Part shown: positions 23,938 through 36,700 of the stretch, one piece after another
Numbering within the stretch: the first letter of the stretch is position 1
Layout: each line of letters begins with the position of its first letter
Source: Enchytraeus crypticus
Lineage: Eukaryota; Annelida; Clitellata; Enchytraeida; Enchytraeidae
Direction of reading: 5' to 3'
Assembly (NCBI GenBank): GCA_905160935.1
Contig: CAJHZI010000302.1
Coordinates: forward strand, 427,054 to 491,053
DNA length: 64,000 nt
Notes under the pieces: model-generated
Database searches by the model: none
What the model was told of the DNA's origin: nothing
What the model saw: only the letters and a program-made list of their open reading frames with translations
Made by a program: the position numbers and the translations under genes

Positions 23938-25000
23938 GTGCACTGCTTATTGGCAGGTTCATGGCATATAACTCCTCCACAGATCTCTATCCTCTGGTGT
24001 TCTCTTCACATCAACATAGGAATTAGTTATCAAATCATTCAGCAACCTGTCTGGGTATTCCTCTAACCTTTTTCCTTCCATTTTTCTTTTAATTACCTCT
24101 TTTAGTAAACTATTCCCTCTCAGGACATGATCCATCAATTCTTTCCATTCCATGTGATATTTCTCTATCGTCAAACCTATTTAACAATTCTTGGTTTGTA
24201 ATTTTGACAGTGCATTTGATCTTCTCCATTCTTCTCGGCGGCCACATTTATAATGCTTACAGTTTCCTGATTTCCTCCTATCTTAACATCCATGTTTCAC
24301 ACCCGTTTAGGAGTGTTCACACTAAATTTTTACAATCTTTATTTTTGGTGAATTTCTTCAAATTTTTGTTTTGGTTAGTAGTTCATATATTTAGTTCTTT
24401 TGTTTAACAATTCTACATTTTGTTTCTGTTCCACATTTCCCATCTTCAGGTATCATCTCACTTTGATTTTCTTGATATTAATTTTCATTCCATACTTTAG
24501 TGTAGTAACTTTGCAACTGGCTGGAGCCAGTGGAGAAGTCGGTAAGATACTTGACTGCGGATCAGCATGTGCGTGTTCAAATCCTGGGCTCGCCCGTCAT
24601 TGACATCGCTTTTGTTTAAGGTAACTGACGATAACCTTAGCTTTTTAATGTTCAGGCCATCTACAATTTTCTGTAAACACACTTCACTGCTAACAATCTT
24701 ACCTTGATCAGCAGTTCACTTCACCCAGTCTACCTGGGCAAAAGGTCTCTTTAAATCTCCAAAACATATTAAAACCCCTTTTCCCTGCTCTATGCTGCTG
24801 CATTCACATATGACTCACATTATCCCTATAGCTTCTCCTATGCCGCAGCCTTTCTAAACCCAACTTGTGATTTATTTAATATCTTTTCTGCCATTTGATT
24901 ACTCTTGCCTCTTGAGTGTGATATTAAGCTTACTGTTCAGTAGTCTGACAATTCCACAGCATTTCTTTTTCCGTTATCATCATCTTACCTTGAATCCTAG
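23938..25000 (-). mobile_element. LINE reverse-transcriptase fragment (GA-tailed family), interrupted by a SINE
   Basis: On the minus strand, 24990-24640 is a decayed RT core with a GFRK-like GKGCGIGEAIGIM, then a CFGDLKRPFAQVDWVK block that matches the usual CFVDYEKAFDRVDW. Around 24500-24400 is a YGMKIN-like segment. 24174-23959 is the C-terminal part (MEWKELMDHVLRGNSLLKEV, RMEG/RKMEG). It ends with GGCAGTGCACTAAG at 23945. Many stops show it is dead. A type A SINE sits at 24515-24650 in the opposite orientation. Confidence 0.65.
24515..24650 (+). repeat. Type A SINE nested in a LINE
   Basis: Has CTGGAGCCAGTGGAGAAGTC, GGTAAGATACTTGACTGCGG, a B-box-like GTGTTCAAATCC, then CGCCCGTCATTGACATCGC and TAACTGACGATAACC. 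It splits the surrounding minus-strand LINE, so it is younger than the LINE. Confidence 0.65.
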
Positions 25001-26450
25001 TTTAGCTAGGTAATCTATTCTAAAAAAGACTACAATAATAAAAATAATCCCAATAATCCCAGATAAACTAGGGGACGGGATAAAAATAGACCTTTTCCAC
25101 TTCCTTGTCACATACAGTACCATCAGTCAATTCTCTACTTTTCATATTTCTCTTAAGAACAGCATCTCACATTAGTTGTGATTTACCTCTCTACAACTTA
25201 ACCTCCAGATCATCCTTTCAAACTCTTCATTACATACAGCTCTGCCTTTCTCACAATATAGCCATATCATTTCAAACTCGACCGAGCAAACCTATCCCTA
25301 ATCCCCTCAACATTAAAATTCATTCTTCATTCTCCATTTTCATAATCATTTTCCGGTCTATCATTTCTAGTTTTACCACACATTAGGCATAACATTCTAA
25401 TTTCTTATATTGTATTGTGATCATTAAATAATATGAATCATAAATAGCAAAGAATTTACCCAATCATTAATCATTCAATTTCAAGGTAACAGCAAAACTG
25501 TTATTGCAATTACAACCAGAAAATAAACTAAACTTTCTTGGACTACTTAACCGATAATCTATATCATTTCCGATAATCTATATCATTTTCTAATACTTAG
25601 TACAACTAAAATATTGAAACAAAAATAATTCAAATGGACAAACATGGACTTTCTAATCAAAGATATACCGACTTTGATGGGGTCATTTATTAAATATATA
25701 TTTCAAAAGGACAAATGAAGCAAATGCTATAGAACTATTAAACCTCATACATGTATACAATATTTTGTTAAAAAAGTATCCTCTGACAAATCCTATTCTG
25801 CGAAGTAGTGGACCATTGATCAGCATCTTCTTTGTTCAATAACATTTTAAAATATGATGATCAAAGACGTGTTTTATTAAATAACAATCAAACTAATGGC
25901 TAACTCTTTTAAATTTTCTATTAATCAAGTAAAAGAATATTTGAAAATCACTCACCAAAATTAGGCGGTACTAAATGTTAGGCGATGTTGTTTGAATGAA
26001 ACGAGAATGTTAAATGACTTTGTTGTCTCGATTATCACTTGCCGCAAAAACAAGAAACCCTTAAATATCGAGTACTTTCTTACAAGTAAAATTATGTTAA
26101 TAATTGATTGATCATTCCGTCAATAATAATTCTGTCATGGGATTTAAAATTAATTGTGGTTCCGCCTTAGTATGTATACGAACCTCGACAATTTAAAAAT
26201 TGGCAACTAGACCAAAAAATTCTAATTACAAGCGAAGTATGATGCTCGCCTTATAATTGCTTGCCAAAGCATGTGCGCCACTGTCTCAGTACGCTTTTCC
26301 GACAACAGGACCAGCAACAACAACAGGTAAGATATTCTAACCTGCAAAGTTATCTGATATTTTTAGACCTAGCCTAATTACACATAAGTATATACACCCT
26401 AAAATAAATAAATATACTATATAACAAGTAATTATACTCATACGGCAATA
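25001..26450. other. Gene-free stretch
   Basis: May include more decayed LINE at 25080-25390 (pyrimidine-rich, minus strand). A CCGATAATCTATATCATTT duplication lies at 25549-25587. Nothing else was recognised. Confidence 0.35.
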
Positions 26451-26640
26451 TTACAACAACTTCCTATATTTCTCGTACAAATTTTTAAATGGATTTATTG
26501 ATTTTGCTTCTGCAGCATCCTCTGGAAACTCATTCCAGCTAATAATAATTCCCTGCCTAAAAATGTTTTTACATATATCTAATCTACTTTTAGAAATAAC
26601 AAGTTTCTATTTATGATCTCTAATTCTGTATATGTCTATA
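26451..26640 (-). mobile_element. LINE RT C-terminal fragment (CR1/L2-like ending)
   Basis: The minus strand encodes a segment with KNIFRQGIIISWNEFPEDAA and a following KSINPFKNLYEKY, then a stop. This matches the common LINE ending in which an F-R-V-WN-LP motif is followed by A-S-NSFK-LD-. One in-frame stop lies near its N-terminal end. Fragment only. Confidence 0.55.
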
Positions 26641-27117
26641 TTTAGGCCTATGTACGTACGTTAGAGGTTATATCAGATCGAAAATGTGAAATAAGGACGT
26701 ACGTGTTAACTATGTTAAATTAGAGGACTCAGTGAGACGTACATAGTTATACAGTATGTCATGTGACTATATATGTATATACTGGAAACAAACTAATAAT
26801 CTAAACATCTATAGGAACCACGCATAAGTTAAAGTGATTATATATAAGCTATAATTGCTGCACTTTTAACTGGTTCACAATTTGATTGAATTTAAAATCG
26901 ACAAATTCGCAACCTTTGAAATATATGTGTACCACTTTCATGTGTGATCGAGAAGCAACTGATATTAACATATTGTGCAAAATTTTTTGAATCGAGTAGC
27001 CGGCCATTAAATTGTACTGATAATAGCTAGGTGTGCATACAAGCTCAAAGGGTCAATTAAGGTTGGTGAAGCTAAAACATGTGTATGTTGAGGATGTCCA
27101 TATATAGCTAGGTTTAT

Positions 27118-27357
27118 AGTGTCTCAATAGCGTAATGCTTAGAGGTGAAAGGTAATGTCTTGAAATTTTAAATGACAGATCCTGAGGTGAATTGAACTCT
27201 CGTGATTCGCTTCCCAGACACGCAGATTTGGGAAAAATTTAAATCTCGGACATTCACAGGACTGGTTACACGGAAAATGGACTAAACTGTCTAGCATTTA
27301 TTACTAAAAGTGATTGATACCAACATAGTTATCATTTCACGCTAAATGCGTGCTTAC
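27118..27357 (+). repeat. tRNA-derived SINE, type B
   Basis: GTCTCAATAGCGTAATGCTT head, AACTCTCGTGATTCG, CTCGGACATTCACAGGACTGG and a terminal TAGTTATCATTTCACGC. Two type B copies lie less than 450 bp apart in the same orientation. Confidence 0.65.
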
Positions 27358-27551
27358 TTTTTTGAGGCATATCGTTTAGTAATACGAGGAGGAGATTCAG
27401 GATGGAAGATCAGTTCCAAGAATTTTAAAATTACACTCTAAATTAAGATTATTACATATTAATACATCCATCGTTGAATACATTGATACATCTTGCATAG
27501 GGTTTAGAATCCTTAGATTAAGTATCATAATTGTTCCCCATAGAGTCTACT

Positions 27552-27797
27552 TGAATGTCTCAATAGCGCAATGGTTAAGGGTGTAGATAACGTCATGAAG
27601 TTTTAAATGACAGACCCTGAGGTGAATTGAACTCTCGTGCGTTCGAATCCCAGCCGCGCTGATCAGAGAGTAAAATCTCGGACATTCACTGGACTTGCAA
27701 CACGGAAAATGGACTAAATTACCTAATGGATATAACATGTGGTATTAAAAGTGCTAGATATCAACATAGTTGATCATTTCACTATAAGAGGCTTTCT
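27552..27797 (+). repeat. tRNA-derived SINE, type B (best copy)
   Basis: A box TAGCGCAATGGTTAAGG, then B box GTGCGTTCGAATCCC about 85 bases later, the TCTCGGACATTCACTGGACT body and the terminal TAGTTGATCATTTCACTATA. It abuts the LINE fragment that follows. Confidence 0.75.
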
Positions 27798-28860
27798 ACT
27801 CATCTCTCTTACAACGATCTATTTAATGAGTATCAAGCTGCCTATACTAAGCATCGTTCAACTGAAACGGTGCTTCTATCTGTGTGCAATTCTACTGTTA
27901 ATGCCATGTGCACACAACGCTTAATTGGATTATGTATGCTTGATCTTTCGGCCGCTTTTGATACCATTGATCACAATATTCTTTTGGAACGTCTTTCTTC
28001 CTGGTTTGGTGTTCGTGGAATTGTTCTTGATTGGTTTTCATCCTATATGACGGATCGTTCTTTTAGTGTGAAAGTGATGGAGTACATCTCTTCGCCTTCT
28101 CACTTAAAGTATGGCGTGCCTCAAGGCTCCGTTCTTGGTCCTATTCTCTTTAACCTCTATACAACCCCCCTAATCACTATAATCTCTTCTCATTCTCTTG
28201 ATCATGAACTATATGCTGATGACACTCAAATGGACACTTGTTTCATCCCTAACTCCTATTCTAATGTTGAAACCCTCCTGCAACAAAGTTTTCGGTCTAT
28301 ATCCTCTTGGATGCCTACTAATTTATCATTTACAAAACAGCTTCGTTAGCCTATAAATCTATCACCATCCCTGGACAAACTAGTATGTCTCACTTGATTA
28401 AAGTGATGCAGCCTGCTATTACTCGGTCTTCTAAGTTAATTACTCTTGTGAGACCTAGCTTACTTTCACGCTCTAAGCTATCTAATCGTTCTTTCCAGCA
28501 TGCTGCACCTCAGATCTGGAATTCTCTGCCATCCAATCTTCGGAAATCTTAATTTGAATTACATCAGCCTTTGCTTTCCTATGAGCAGTTCCATAAGCAC
28601 TTGAAGACCTATCTTTTCCATCTCTCTTTTCCATCCAGTGTCCATGAGCAGCGACCTGCGCCTAAACCACCTTTTCTTTAACTCCCTTTACTTTGGACTG
28701 AGTTTCTGGATTTTGGAATTTGCACAGTTTTGGACCTTCTTTTTTTGCTAGCCGGCTTGATTTTGTCTCAATAGTGCTCGATGTTGTCATTTATGACTGT
28801 AGCACTCTAATTGTTATTATTATTATTATTACCATTATTATTATTATTATTATGTGTGTT
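27784..28860 (+). mobile_element. CR1/L2-type LINE, RT core plus 3' end, internally deleted
   Basis: The frame 27786-28349 encodes an RT with NEYQAAYTKHRSTET, CMLDLSAAFDTIDHNILLER, the GVPQGSVLGPILFNLY motif and the catalytic YADD box (LYADDTQM). At about 28340 it jumps to a 3' segment (RSKLSNRSFQHAAPQIWNSL, then a LKTYLFHL-like tail at 28590-28625). The thumb region is therefore deleted. It ends in (ATT)n at 28815-28852. It lies directly after a type B SINE and about 0.9 kb upstream of the ClC start. Confidence 0.75.
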
Positions 28861-29719
28861 ATTATGTGTTTTTATTTCTTATCTGTTTTGCTTTTGTTTT
28901 TATAAAGAAGAAGACGCAACTTCTCTAGCGACTACATAGAGTTTTAATTTTTTGCGCAGTAGAAAGTAAATAAAAACAAATAAAACTTCTCTCCTAACTC
29001 ATTAAAAACCTATATTTTCCATTTTAAATCGGCGATCCTGGCTGCGGCAATAATTGACGACATTTTTTTTATGGGAATGTAGCTTTCGAAAAGTAAAAAC
29101 TTATTGATGTTGATACTCTTGTATAAACGTTCATGACATCTTGATAACCTGATTTTAAATTTTTGTACCATCCCGTGATTATTAACTGTTATATCTTTAT
29201 ATCTGTATTATTAATTTACAACTGCTAGCAAGTTCTCTATTAATTGTAAATAATCACGGGTGTGTTACTAGAAGTATATAAACCCATTAGGTTGTGAGAA
29301 TTTCGGATTGTTTCTCGAAGAGTAGTCAATTTTCGATATAATTGTTTACAGTATTAATTATACTCGTGCGAATCAAAGAAAATATGTCTACATTTAACAG
29401 TTACGTTTAGTTACGTTTCTGTAACATAGAAGCTTTAAATGTTCAATGTGCATGTAAATTTGAGGCATATTTTCCAATATCCTTTTTCTATTATTTCTAT
29501 CAATTGTTCATCCCTTCGTATATTTGTTAACCCATCACCACTGTGTTATTTTAATAATTTTGAGATCGAGTATTATTAGAGAAATACTGACAGCTTAGAA
29601 TGTATGGGCTTAGTTAAATTCTCTGTACCATATCTCTACAGTATTTTATTTGATAGTTCAATTGACTATGAATTATAAAGGTTATATATGATACTAAGAC
29701 TGAGCATTTAGCTCTCACG
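28861..29719 (+). promoter_or_regulatory. Upstream region and probable 5' UTR of the ClC gene
   Basis: A TATA-like GTATATAAAC lies at 29274-29283, about 440 bp before the start codon. The interval has no repeats that I recognise. A 5' UTR intron is possible but not resolved. Confidence 0.25.
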
Positions 29720-29924
29720 ATGGAGACAGACTTATTGATAGGAAGCCTGACGGAGCATGATGGATCACTAGAGGAGGAGGAGGAGGAGGAGTTTCACGAG
29801 AGAGAGATGGCCACGGCAACGTTCAGTCGATTAGAAATGCAACCAGAGGGTAGCACTACAGATGAAGAGCTGTTAGATTTTGATGCAGGAGCCACTTCAT
29901 TGCAAACTTTCTCACGCCATCATG
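29720..29924 (+). CDS. ClC exchanger exon 1
   Basis: Starts with [10 protein letters not shown], then an acidic Glu run (LEEEEEEEF) and [13 protein letters not shown], matching the cytosolic N-terminus of long ClC-3 isoforms. Donor ATG/GTATGC, phase 1. No upstream in-frame ATG was needed, and the Met is followed by typical N-terminal residues. Confidence 0.8.
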
Positions 29925-32900
29925 GTATGCTCATTATTTAATTCTAGTAGAATTGTCTGCGAAATAGTTATGAATCAACTATTGACAAGGCTGTTGCTCA
30001 TATCATCCGTCACTTATATCGCCTTTCGAGGGATGAAACTGACGTTAACATCAGCTTTTCTGCTTTATTGTTGGTGTATTTATTTTGCCAGGATTTATAA
30101 ATATATATTATATTTGAGAAATTTACCTGCTCCCCTTATTATTGGTCATTATTAGATTGAGGAGAAATGGCCAATTTTGTGAGGAGAATTGGATGAGCTA
30201 TGATTACTGAAGTATTGAATATATTTTAAAATAGCTAGTATTTAAGTATAAATTCTATTAAATAATAATAATAATAATAAAGATTTAACATCAATTTCCT
30301 CATACAAGGATGATGTCAGAGACATCAGCCATCGCATGCCATTACAAGTTGGTCCAGCCAAATGATTTGAAAAATAATACATGTATTGAATAGAAAAGAA
30401 GGAGATCCTAAATGATGCAAGTTCGGTGATCTAAAAATAAAATGTAGAGTCTAAATGCTTAACCTAAAATTTCTTAATGATCTTCAGATTCTCTGAAGAG
30501 ATTCATTGGTGGATTGTGTATAATTATGATGTAAAATTGATTTTCAATAGGTACTTTTTTTGCTTTCCTTGTCTGGCAATTAATTGCTGCTTGTTTGTTG
30601 TTTCTGCTGGGCTTAGTTTTATATTTTATATTTATGATTTACCTTAATGAATCATTTTAAAGAAAATGGATAAATCTTCCTTAAACCATAGTATATGTCT
30701 AAAGTTTTAAATCAGTTGACTTGAAAATAAACAATATTCATTTGTAGTGTCCATTTTTACTGACTTTGACAATATTTAGAGGAATGAAGGAAGAAAGTTC
30801 CATTTGACTAGATCCATCCCATTCCACAATTATACAAGCTATTGAGCACTGGAACAAAGATGTTGATGATTAGGCTGCGGACTCCTTACTAACTAATTTA
30901 TTGTTTTGTTAATAGTACAAAATACTGTTTCATTAGTTATGTAGCCTTATAATTAAAAATGCTACAAATAAGTTTATAACTTGGTAGTGCAAGCTATTTT
31001 AAGTAGTTTTCTTCATAAGTAACTTGGTTATGAATATTATTATGGTTTTGATGCAGCATAGTTGGTGTGTGTTTTAGTTATTCAGCTTAGTTGAACAGTA
31101 TAGTTTTACATTTCCTCTGTAAATTTGTTATTTGACTAGGCACATACGCAGATTATAAATATTATAATTTAGATTTACTTTGGATTTATATTTTATTGTG
31201 CAGCCTCTGCATGCAGTCCTCTGCTGGAGTCGTACGACGACATGCCGCTAAGCATTGGACGATACGATGACTTCCACACTATTGATTGGCTGCGAGAAGT
31301 GGCTAAGGATCGAACTCGACACCGACAGATCAGAAAGCACCGCAAGGACAGTTTGTACAATGAGCTGAAGAGCGCCCACGATGCTTGGTCCGGCTGGATC
31401 TGTGTGTTGCTGGTCGGCTGCGTGTCCGGTATGTCAGACATCTAATGACCAAAAATATGAAAATCATAAAGAAAATTAGACTTTGAAATATGAAATTTTG
31501 AAAAAAGAATTACTAAAAAAAAATTTTCCTACAGAAAATTTGACGGCTACGTGTTGTGTATTATAGTGTATCTATTTTATTTTATTGTATAATTTGCTAC
31601 TCTGATAAAGGTACATGTACATGTATATTACTGCTAGAATTTGTATTTCTCCCTTTGATTTAGATGTCGGGTGGATAGAAAAATAAAAATTGTATAGCAG
31701 TATGGTACAACTTCAGTACAATTTCAATATCAGTCATTGGTGTCAGTCTAATTGTGCTTTATCATCTGGTTGTGGTTTATCATATAATTGTGCTTTAAGG
31801 TTTGATTGTGTTTTATCATTTGATTGTGTTTTATCATATGATTGTGCCTTGTCATATGATTGTGCTTTGTCATATATTATTGTGTTTTAGCTTGATTATG
31901 CTTTATCATATCATCTGACATAATCACTGTTAGATTTCTTTTACCAAGTCGGCTGCGTGTCCGGTATCATTAATTAATTTTCTTCCATTTCGATATCTTG
32001 CCTGAATTTTATTCTCCTGAAGGCAAAATTTTTCATTGTACGTAAGATAAGCAGAAAAATATAGAAAATCACATGGGTGCATTCTCTTGGATACACCCAC
32101 TGGGCATCCCCACTTTGGTACACCATATTGGGTACACCCTCCTGACCGGCTTCTGGTACACCCTCCTCTTACACCCTTTTGGTACACCCCACTGGCTACA
32201 CCCTTCTGGGCACCCTCTCCCGGGTGCCGAGAAGTCCCGTGTCAGATATCTAATTTACCGATTGCACCAAAAATATGAGACTCATAAAGAAAATTTGACA
32301 TATCTTCCATAAATGACATCTATTTCTCAAGTAAGATTCTACTCGTAATCATCCATAATCTAGTACTTCTATGCATTTGTTCAAAATTTCATTGAAATAC
32401 ACACGGTACAACTCAAGATATACAATTTTTTTGCTCATTAATCCTGCTTGCCATTCATTACTAAATTATGCAATGAAAGTTACTAATAACTATTATAGTA
32501 ACTGTTGTGTCCGGGCCAGTGAGGAAAAGCCAACCATAAACTTTGTGCCCTAAGAGACGACTGAGCAAGAACTGAAGAAGACAGTGGGAAACCATCTCAG
32601 AAGCTATATTATTTTTAAAATAGAGGCTACATTAAGGTGTAGATAAGGCACAGCATATTGTTAAGGGATTTATTTGTTAAGTGATGCAGTGCTCTTTATA
32701 CTAAGTTTATAGAGTGTTACAGCAGAATTTGAGTAGAAATATTTACCGTGGACTTGACACATGACAGAACACTTGAGAGAGAGAGAGACAGCAGTCATTA
32801 AGGTTCTTTTTTAAGGGCTATGTTTTTTAAATTGTTTTGAATGAATTGGTTTTAGTAGTAGTGATGTGTGCTTTGGGAATGTCCTTGATATTATCTTTGA

Positions 32901-33687
32901 ATGAGAAAACGAACGTTAGGCCTTTATTATTATTTTATTATATGGTGGCTGTCACTTCAATCTGTATTTTTGAAAATATTACGTCAATATTACCTCTTTT
33001 AAACCCACCAATGACGCTGTTGTAAGTTATAGTTCTTGGTAATAATTAGTCTGTAATTTTAGAGTTCATAATTTCAATAAATTGTATTGAAGGTTATAAA
33101 CTTGTAATTTCACTAAAATGGAAAAGAATACAATGTTGAACAGAGACAGTCTTTTAATTGACATTTTGAACTCCATGACTGGGCCAGTCAGTGTGATGAT
33201 TAGTAATGCTATAAGTACTGGTGCAATAACTCCATTTCATTTGCTATACTTGGTATGCACTTGCAGTAAAAATGTTTCTGATGTTTTAGTTTGTTAATGT
33301 GTACTTTTATTTACTCTGATTTTTTATTCTGTTTTTAGTAAAATATTTAAATTTAAGTGCAATAAATTAGAGCAATTAGAAAATAGTCTCATGAAATTAC
33401 TGTAAAGACTGCTTTTAGTTCATATGACAGTTGTTTCCAATGTTGTCCAGTTATTTCTGTATGTTGTCCATTTGTTTTTTACATTTTCCAGTTATTTTCT
33501 AATATTGTTGAGTTGTTTTTCAGTGTTGTCTGGTTGCTTTCCATTCTTTTCCAATTTTCTAAAGTTATCTTGTTGTTTTCCAGTCCTGTCTAGTTGTTTT
33601 CCAAAGCTATCCAGTTACTTTCCAATGTTGGCCAATTGTTTTCAATGTTGTCCATCAGTTTTTTAATGTTGCTCAAATATATATATA

Positions 33688-33730
<43 letters not shown>

Positions 33731-36700
33731 ACTATTATTGCGTAGGAATGGTGGCCGCTGTGATAGACATAGGTGCCAGCTGGATGACAGATCTCAAGGA
33801 AGGGATTTGTCTGGAAGCTTTCTATCTCAACAAAGAACAATGCTGCTGGGCCTCTAATGAGACCACATTTGATATTTGTTCTCTGGTACTGGTCCAGTTT
33901 TTATAGAGTTTGGATCTTTTTAAGTATTTGTTATGAATATTTTATTGCCAGAATTATAGTCTCAGTGACTAGTATGGAATATAATACAAGTACTGAATAG
34001 AAAGGAAGTTGATCCTAAACGATGCTGGTGATCAAAACGATGTAGAGAATATGCTTAACCAAAATTTTCTTAATGGTCTTCATATTCTCTGAAGAGATTC
34101 AAAGGTGGATTATTAGATGTTTTGTACGTTAATTAATTTGATGTAGTATGACTTATACTAAGTTTGCTTTTCTCATGAAAACCATATTTTTGATCTTGCT
34201 GGCTTTTATGAGCTTAATAGTTAAAATGTGCTCCTTTAAAATGCTGGAGTTAAATTTATATTCAATATCAATTAATTGTCATTAAATCAGTAAATCTGTT
34301 TAAATATGTTCCTACAATGGCAATGAATTTCCTATTTTGTCAGAACTGCTGAAAATACTGATATGAAGCTAGTAATCGTGAAATTAGAATAATAGTAATA
34401 ATGTATGTACTGCTGAAAACAATCTTGGATAACATTTTGGGAGCTTAAAGGAAGAGACTGTCAGTAGAAGTCTATAATGCACAGTTTCAGTATGTGTTGA
34501 TATTTGGACCTTTTATTTGAAAGAGCCGTAGTTTAAAAAGTTTATTTATTCATATATAAGTAAACAATGTGAACCCGTCTGAATAATCTGAAGCTCGTAA
34601 TTTCTTTCTTATTAAATCAAACTAATTCTTCTGGTCCTTGTAATGTACAGTGGAAGACTTGGCCGACAATGTTTGGCATGGAGAATGCGCCTGGAGCAAT
34701 ACTCTACATACTCAGCTATCTGCTCTACATCATCTGGGCGGTTGTGTTTGCTGTTCTAGCTGCAATGCTTGTTAGAGTGTTTGCTCCATATGCTTGTGGC
34801 TCCGGAATACCCGAGGTAAATAACTTGGAAAAGTTTTACTCCTTGTTTTATTAATCATGGCGTTAATCATAAAGTTTTATTTTAAATTTTATTAATTCAC
34901 CGTGTTGTAATGCACTAATTTTATAACATCGTATCTTAATTATACATTATTTCAAGGTATTGTAATGTACTATAGTGTTTTATGTTATAATATGTGTGTT
35001 TTACCCTGTATTACTTAATAGTATGCAGCAGTGTAATATAATACTTGTGTTTTTCGCCGCATTGTAATGCATTTATTACGCATTATTGTAGTGTTTTACT
35101 CAGTATTTGTATAATATTCTATTGCATTTTAATCTAATATGAAGACTCTGCATGGTTCTGTCGCATATTACTATATTATATTATTTTATAAAATATGTGC
35201 TTTACGCAGTATTGTAATGTTTCGCATGGCAGATGAAGACGATTTTGAGTGGATTTGTGATACGTGGATACCTCGGCAAGTGGACGCTGCTGATTAAGTC
35301 TGTATGCATGATGTTGTCAGTGTCTTCGGGCCTCAGTTTGGGTAAGGAAGGTCCCTTCGTTCACATCTCGGGCTGCGTTGGGAACATATTCGCCTATCTT
35401 TTTCCGAAATATGGTGGTAACGAAGCTAAGAAACGTGAGGTGAACTCTTGTAGATTTACTTAATATAAACTTAAGGTTTAGTTATCACGTCATTCATCAC
35501 TGAGTATAGACTAAGACTTTAGACAAGTATAGTACTGAATAAGAGTTGTTTCAGCTTGTGCTTTATATATCAATTTATGAATTTTATTAATCTAATATGA
35601 GCATTTTAATTAAAGTTAAATATTTGAATTAAATTTTAATTTCATATTTCTATGTTGATTGAATTATTCTTTGATCATCTGCTAGTCCTGTTTTACTGTG
35701 GATTGAGTATCGTTTATATTTTAAACTTAGTGTAATATTAATAGCTTTTCCGTGTTGTGTTCGGGTTGCTGAAGAATAGACCAGTCGTGGACTGCACTGG
35801 ACTGCACGTGTCCACGCATCTTAGTGCTTCACATGTGGATCTTAGTGCTTTGTGGTCTTTTACGACCACAAAGCACTAAGATCCACATCAACGACTGAAA
35901 GGGCATTCGTTTGATGAGGGCCCAGACTCCAGAAATTACTTCAAAATTTTATTATCCCGACCCAAGTTAAACTGTTATTTGGGAAGATGATGATGATGAT
36001 AATGATGTAGTATTGATAGCTTAATTAATTAAATTTATTAGTTAAAGATTGATTTTGATGCATAGATTCTATCAGCTGCATCAGCGGCCGGTGTTAGCGT
36101 CGCTTTTGGCGCTCCCATAGGAGGAGTTCTGTTCAGCCTGGAAGAGGTGTGATAGTGCTCTATTTTCTTATTTAGTGTTTTTATTTTCTAATTTAGTGAT
36201 TATATTTATAGGTTATACACTTTTTGTATAACCTATTTAGTGATTATATTTATAGGTTATACACTTTTTGTATAACCTATTTAGTGATTATATTTATAGG
36301 TTATACACTTTTTGTATAACCTATTTAGTGATTATATTTATAGGTTATACACTTTTTGTATAACCTATTTAGTGATTATATTTATAGGTTATACTTTTTG
36401 TATAGCCTATTTAGTGATTATATTTATAGGTTATACACTTTTTGTATAACCTATTTAGTGATTATATTTATAGGTTATACACTTTTTGTATAACCTATTT
36501 AGTGATTATATTTATAGGTTATACACTTTTTGCTCGCTTTGGTTTTAAGGTAGTACAGTAGAAGACGATCATAGACTCATGAAAAAAAGAAAAAGAAAAA
36601 AAAAGAAAAAAGCAGTTTTTGTTCTGTACTGATTATAGGTTATATATTATAGGCTTGTAGGTTATATATGCTTATAGTGCTTCTATATATTTTTTGCTCA

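Larger units (their letters stand above)
31429..33745 (+). other. ClC intron 2
   Basis: Holds two minisatellites (31748-31915 and 32070-32230), a GA-tailed SINE (32503-32795), a SINE-like module (32840-32945), a pyrimidine-rich minisatellite (33424-33665) and (TA)n (33679-33726), the last ending only about 20 bp from the acceptor. Confidence 0.75.

Noticed and set aside
31930-32312. Overlapping frames on both strands near 32.1 kb
   Set aside because: They come from a GGTACACCC minisatellite within a ClC intron.
36193-36535. CRISPR-like regular repeats
   Set aside because: The 44-bp units are directly adjacent with no spacers and lie in an animal intron.
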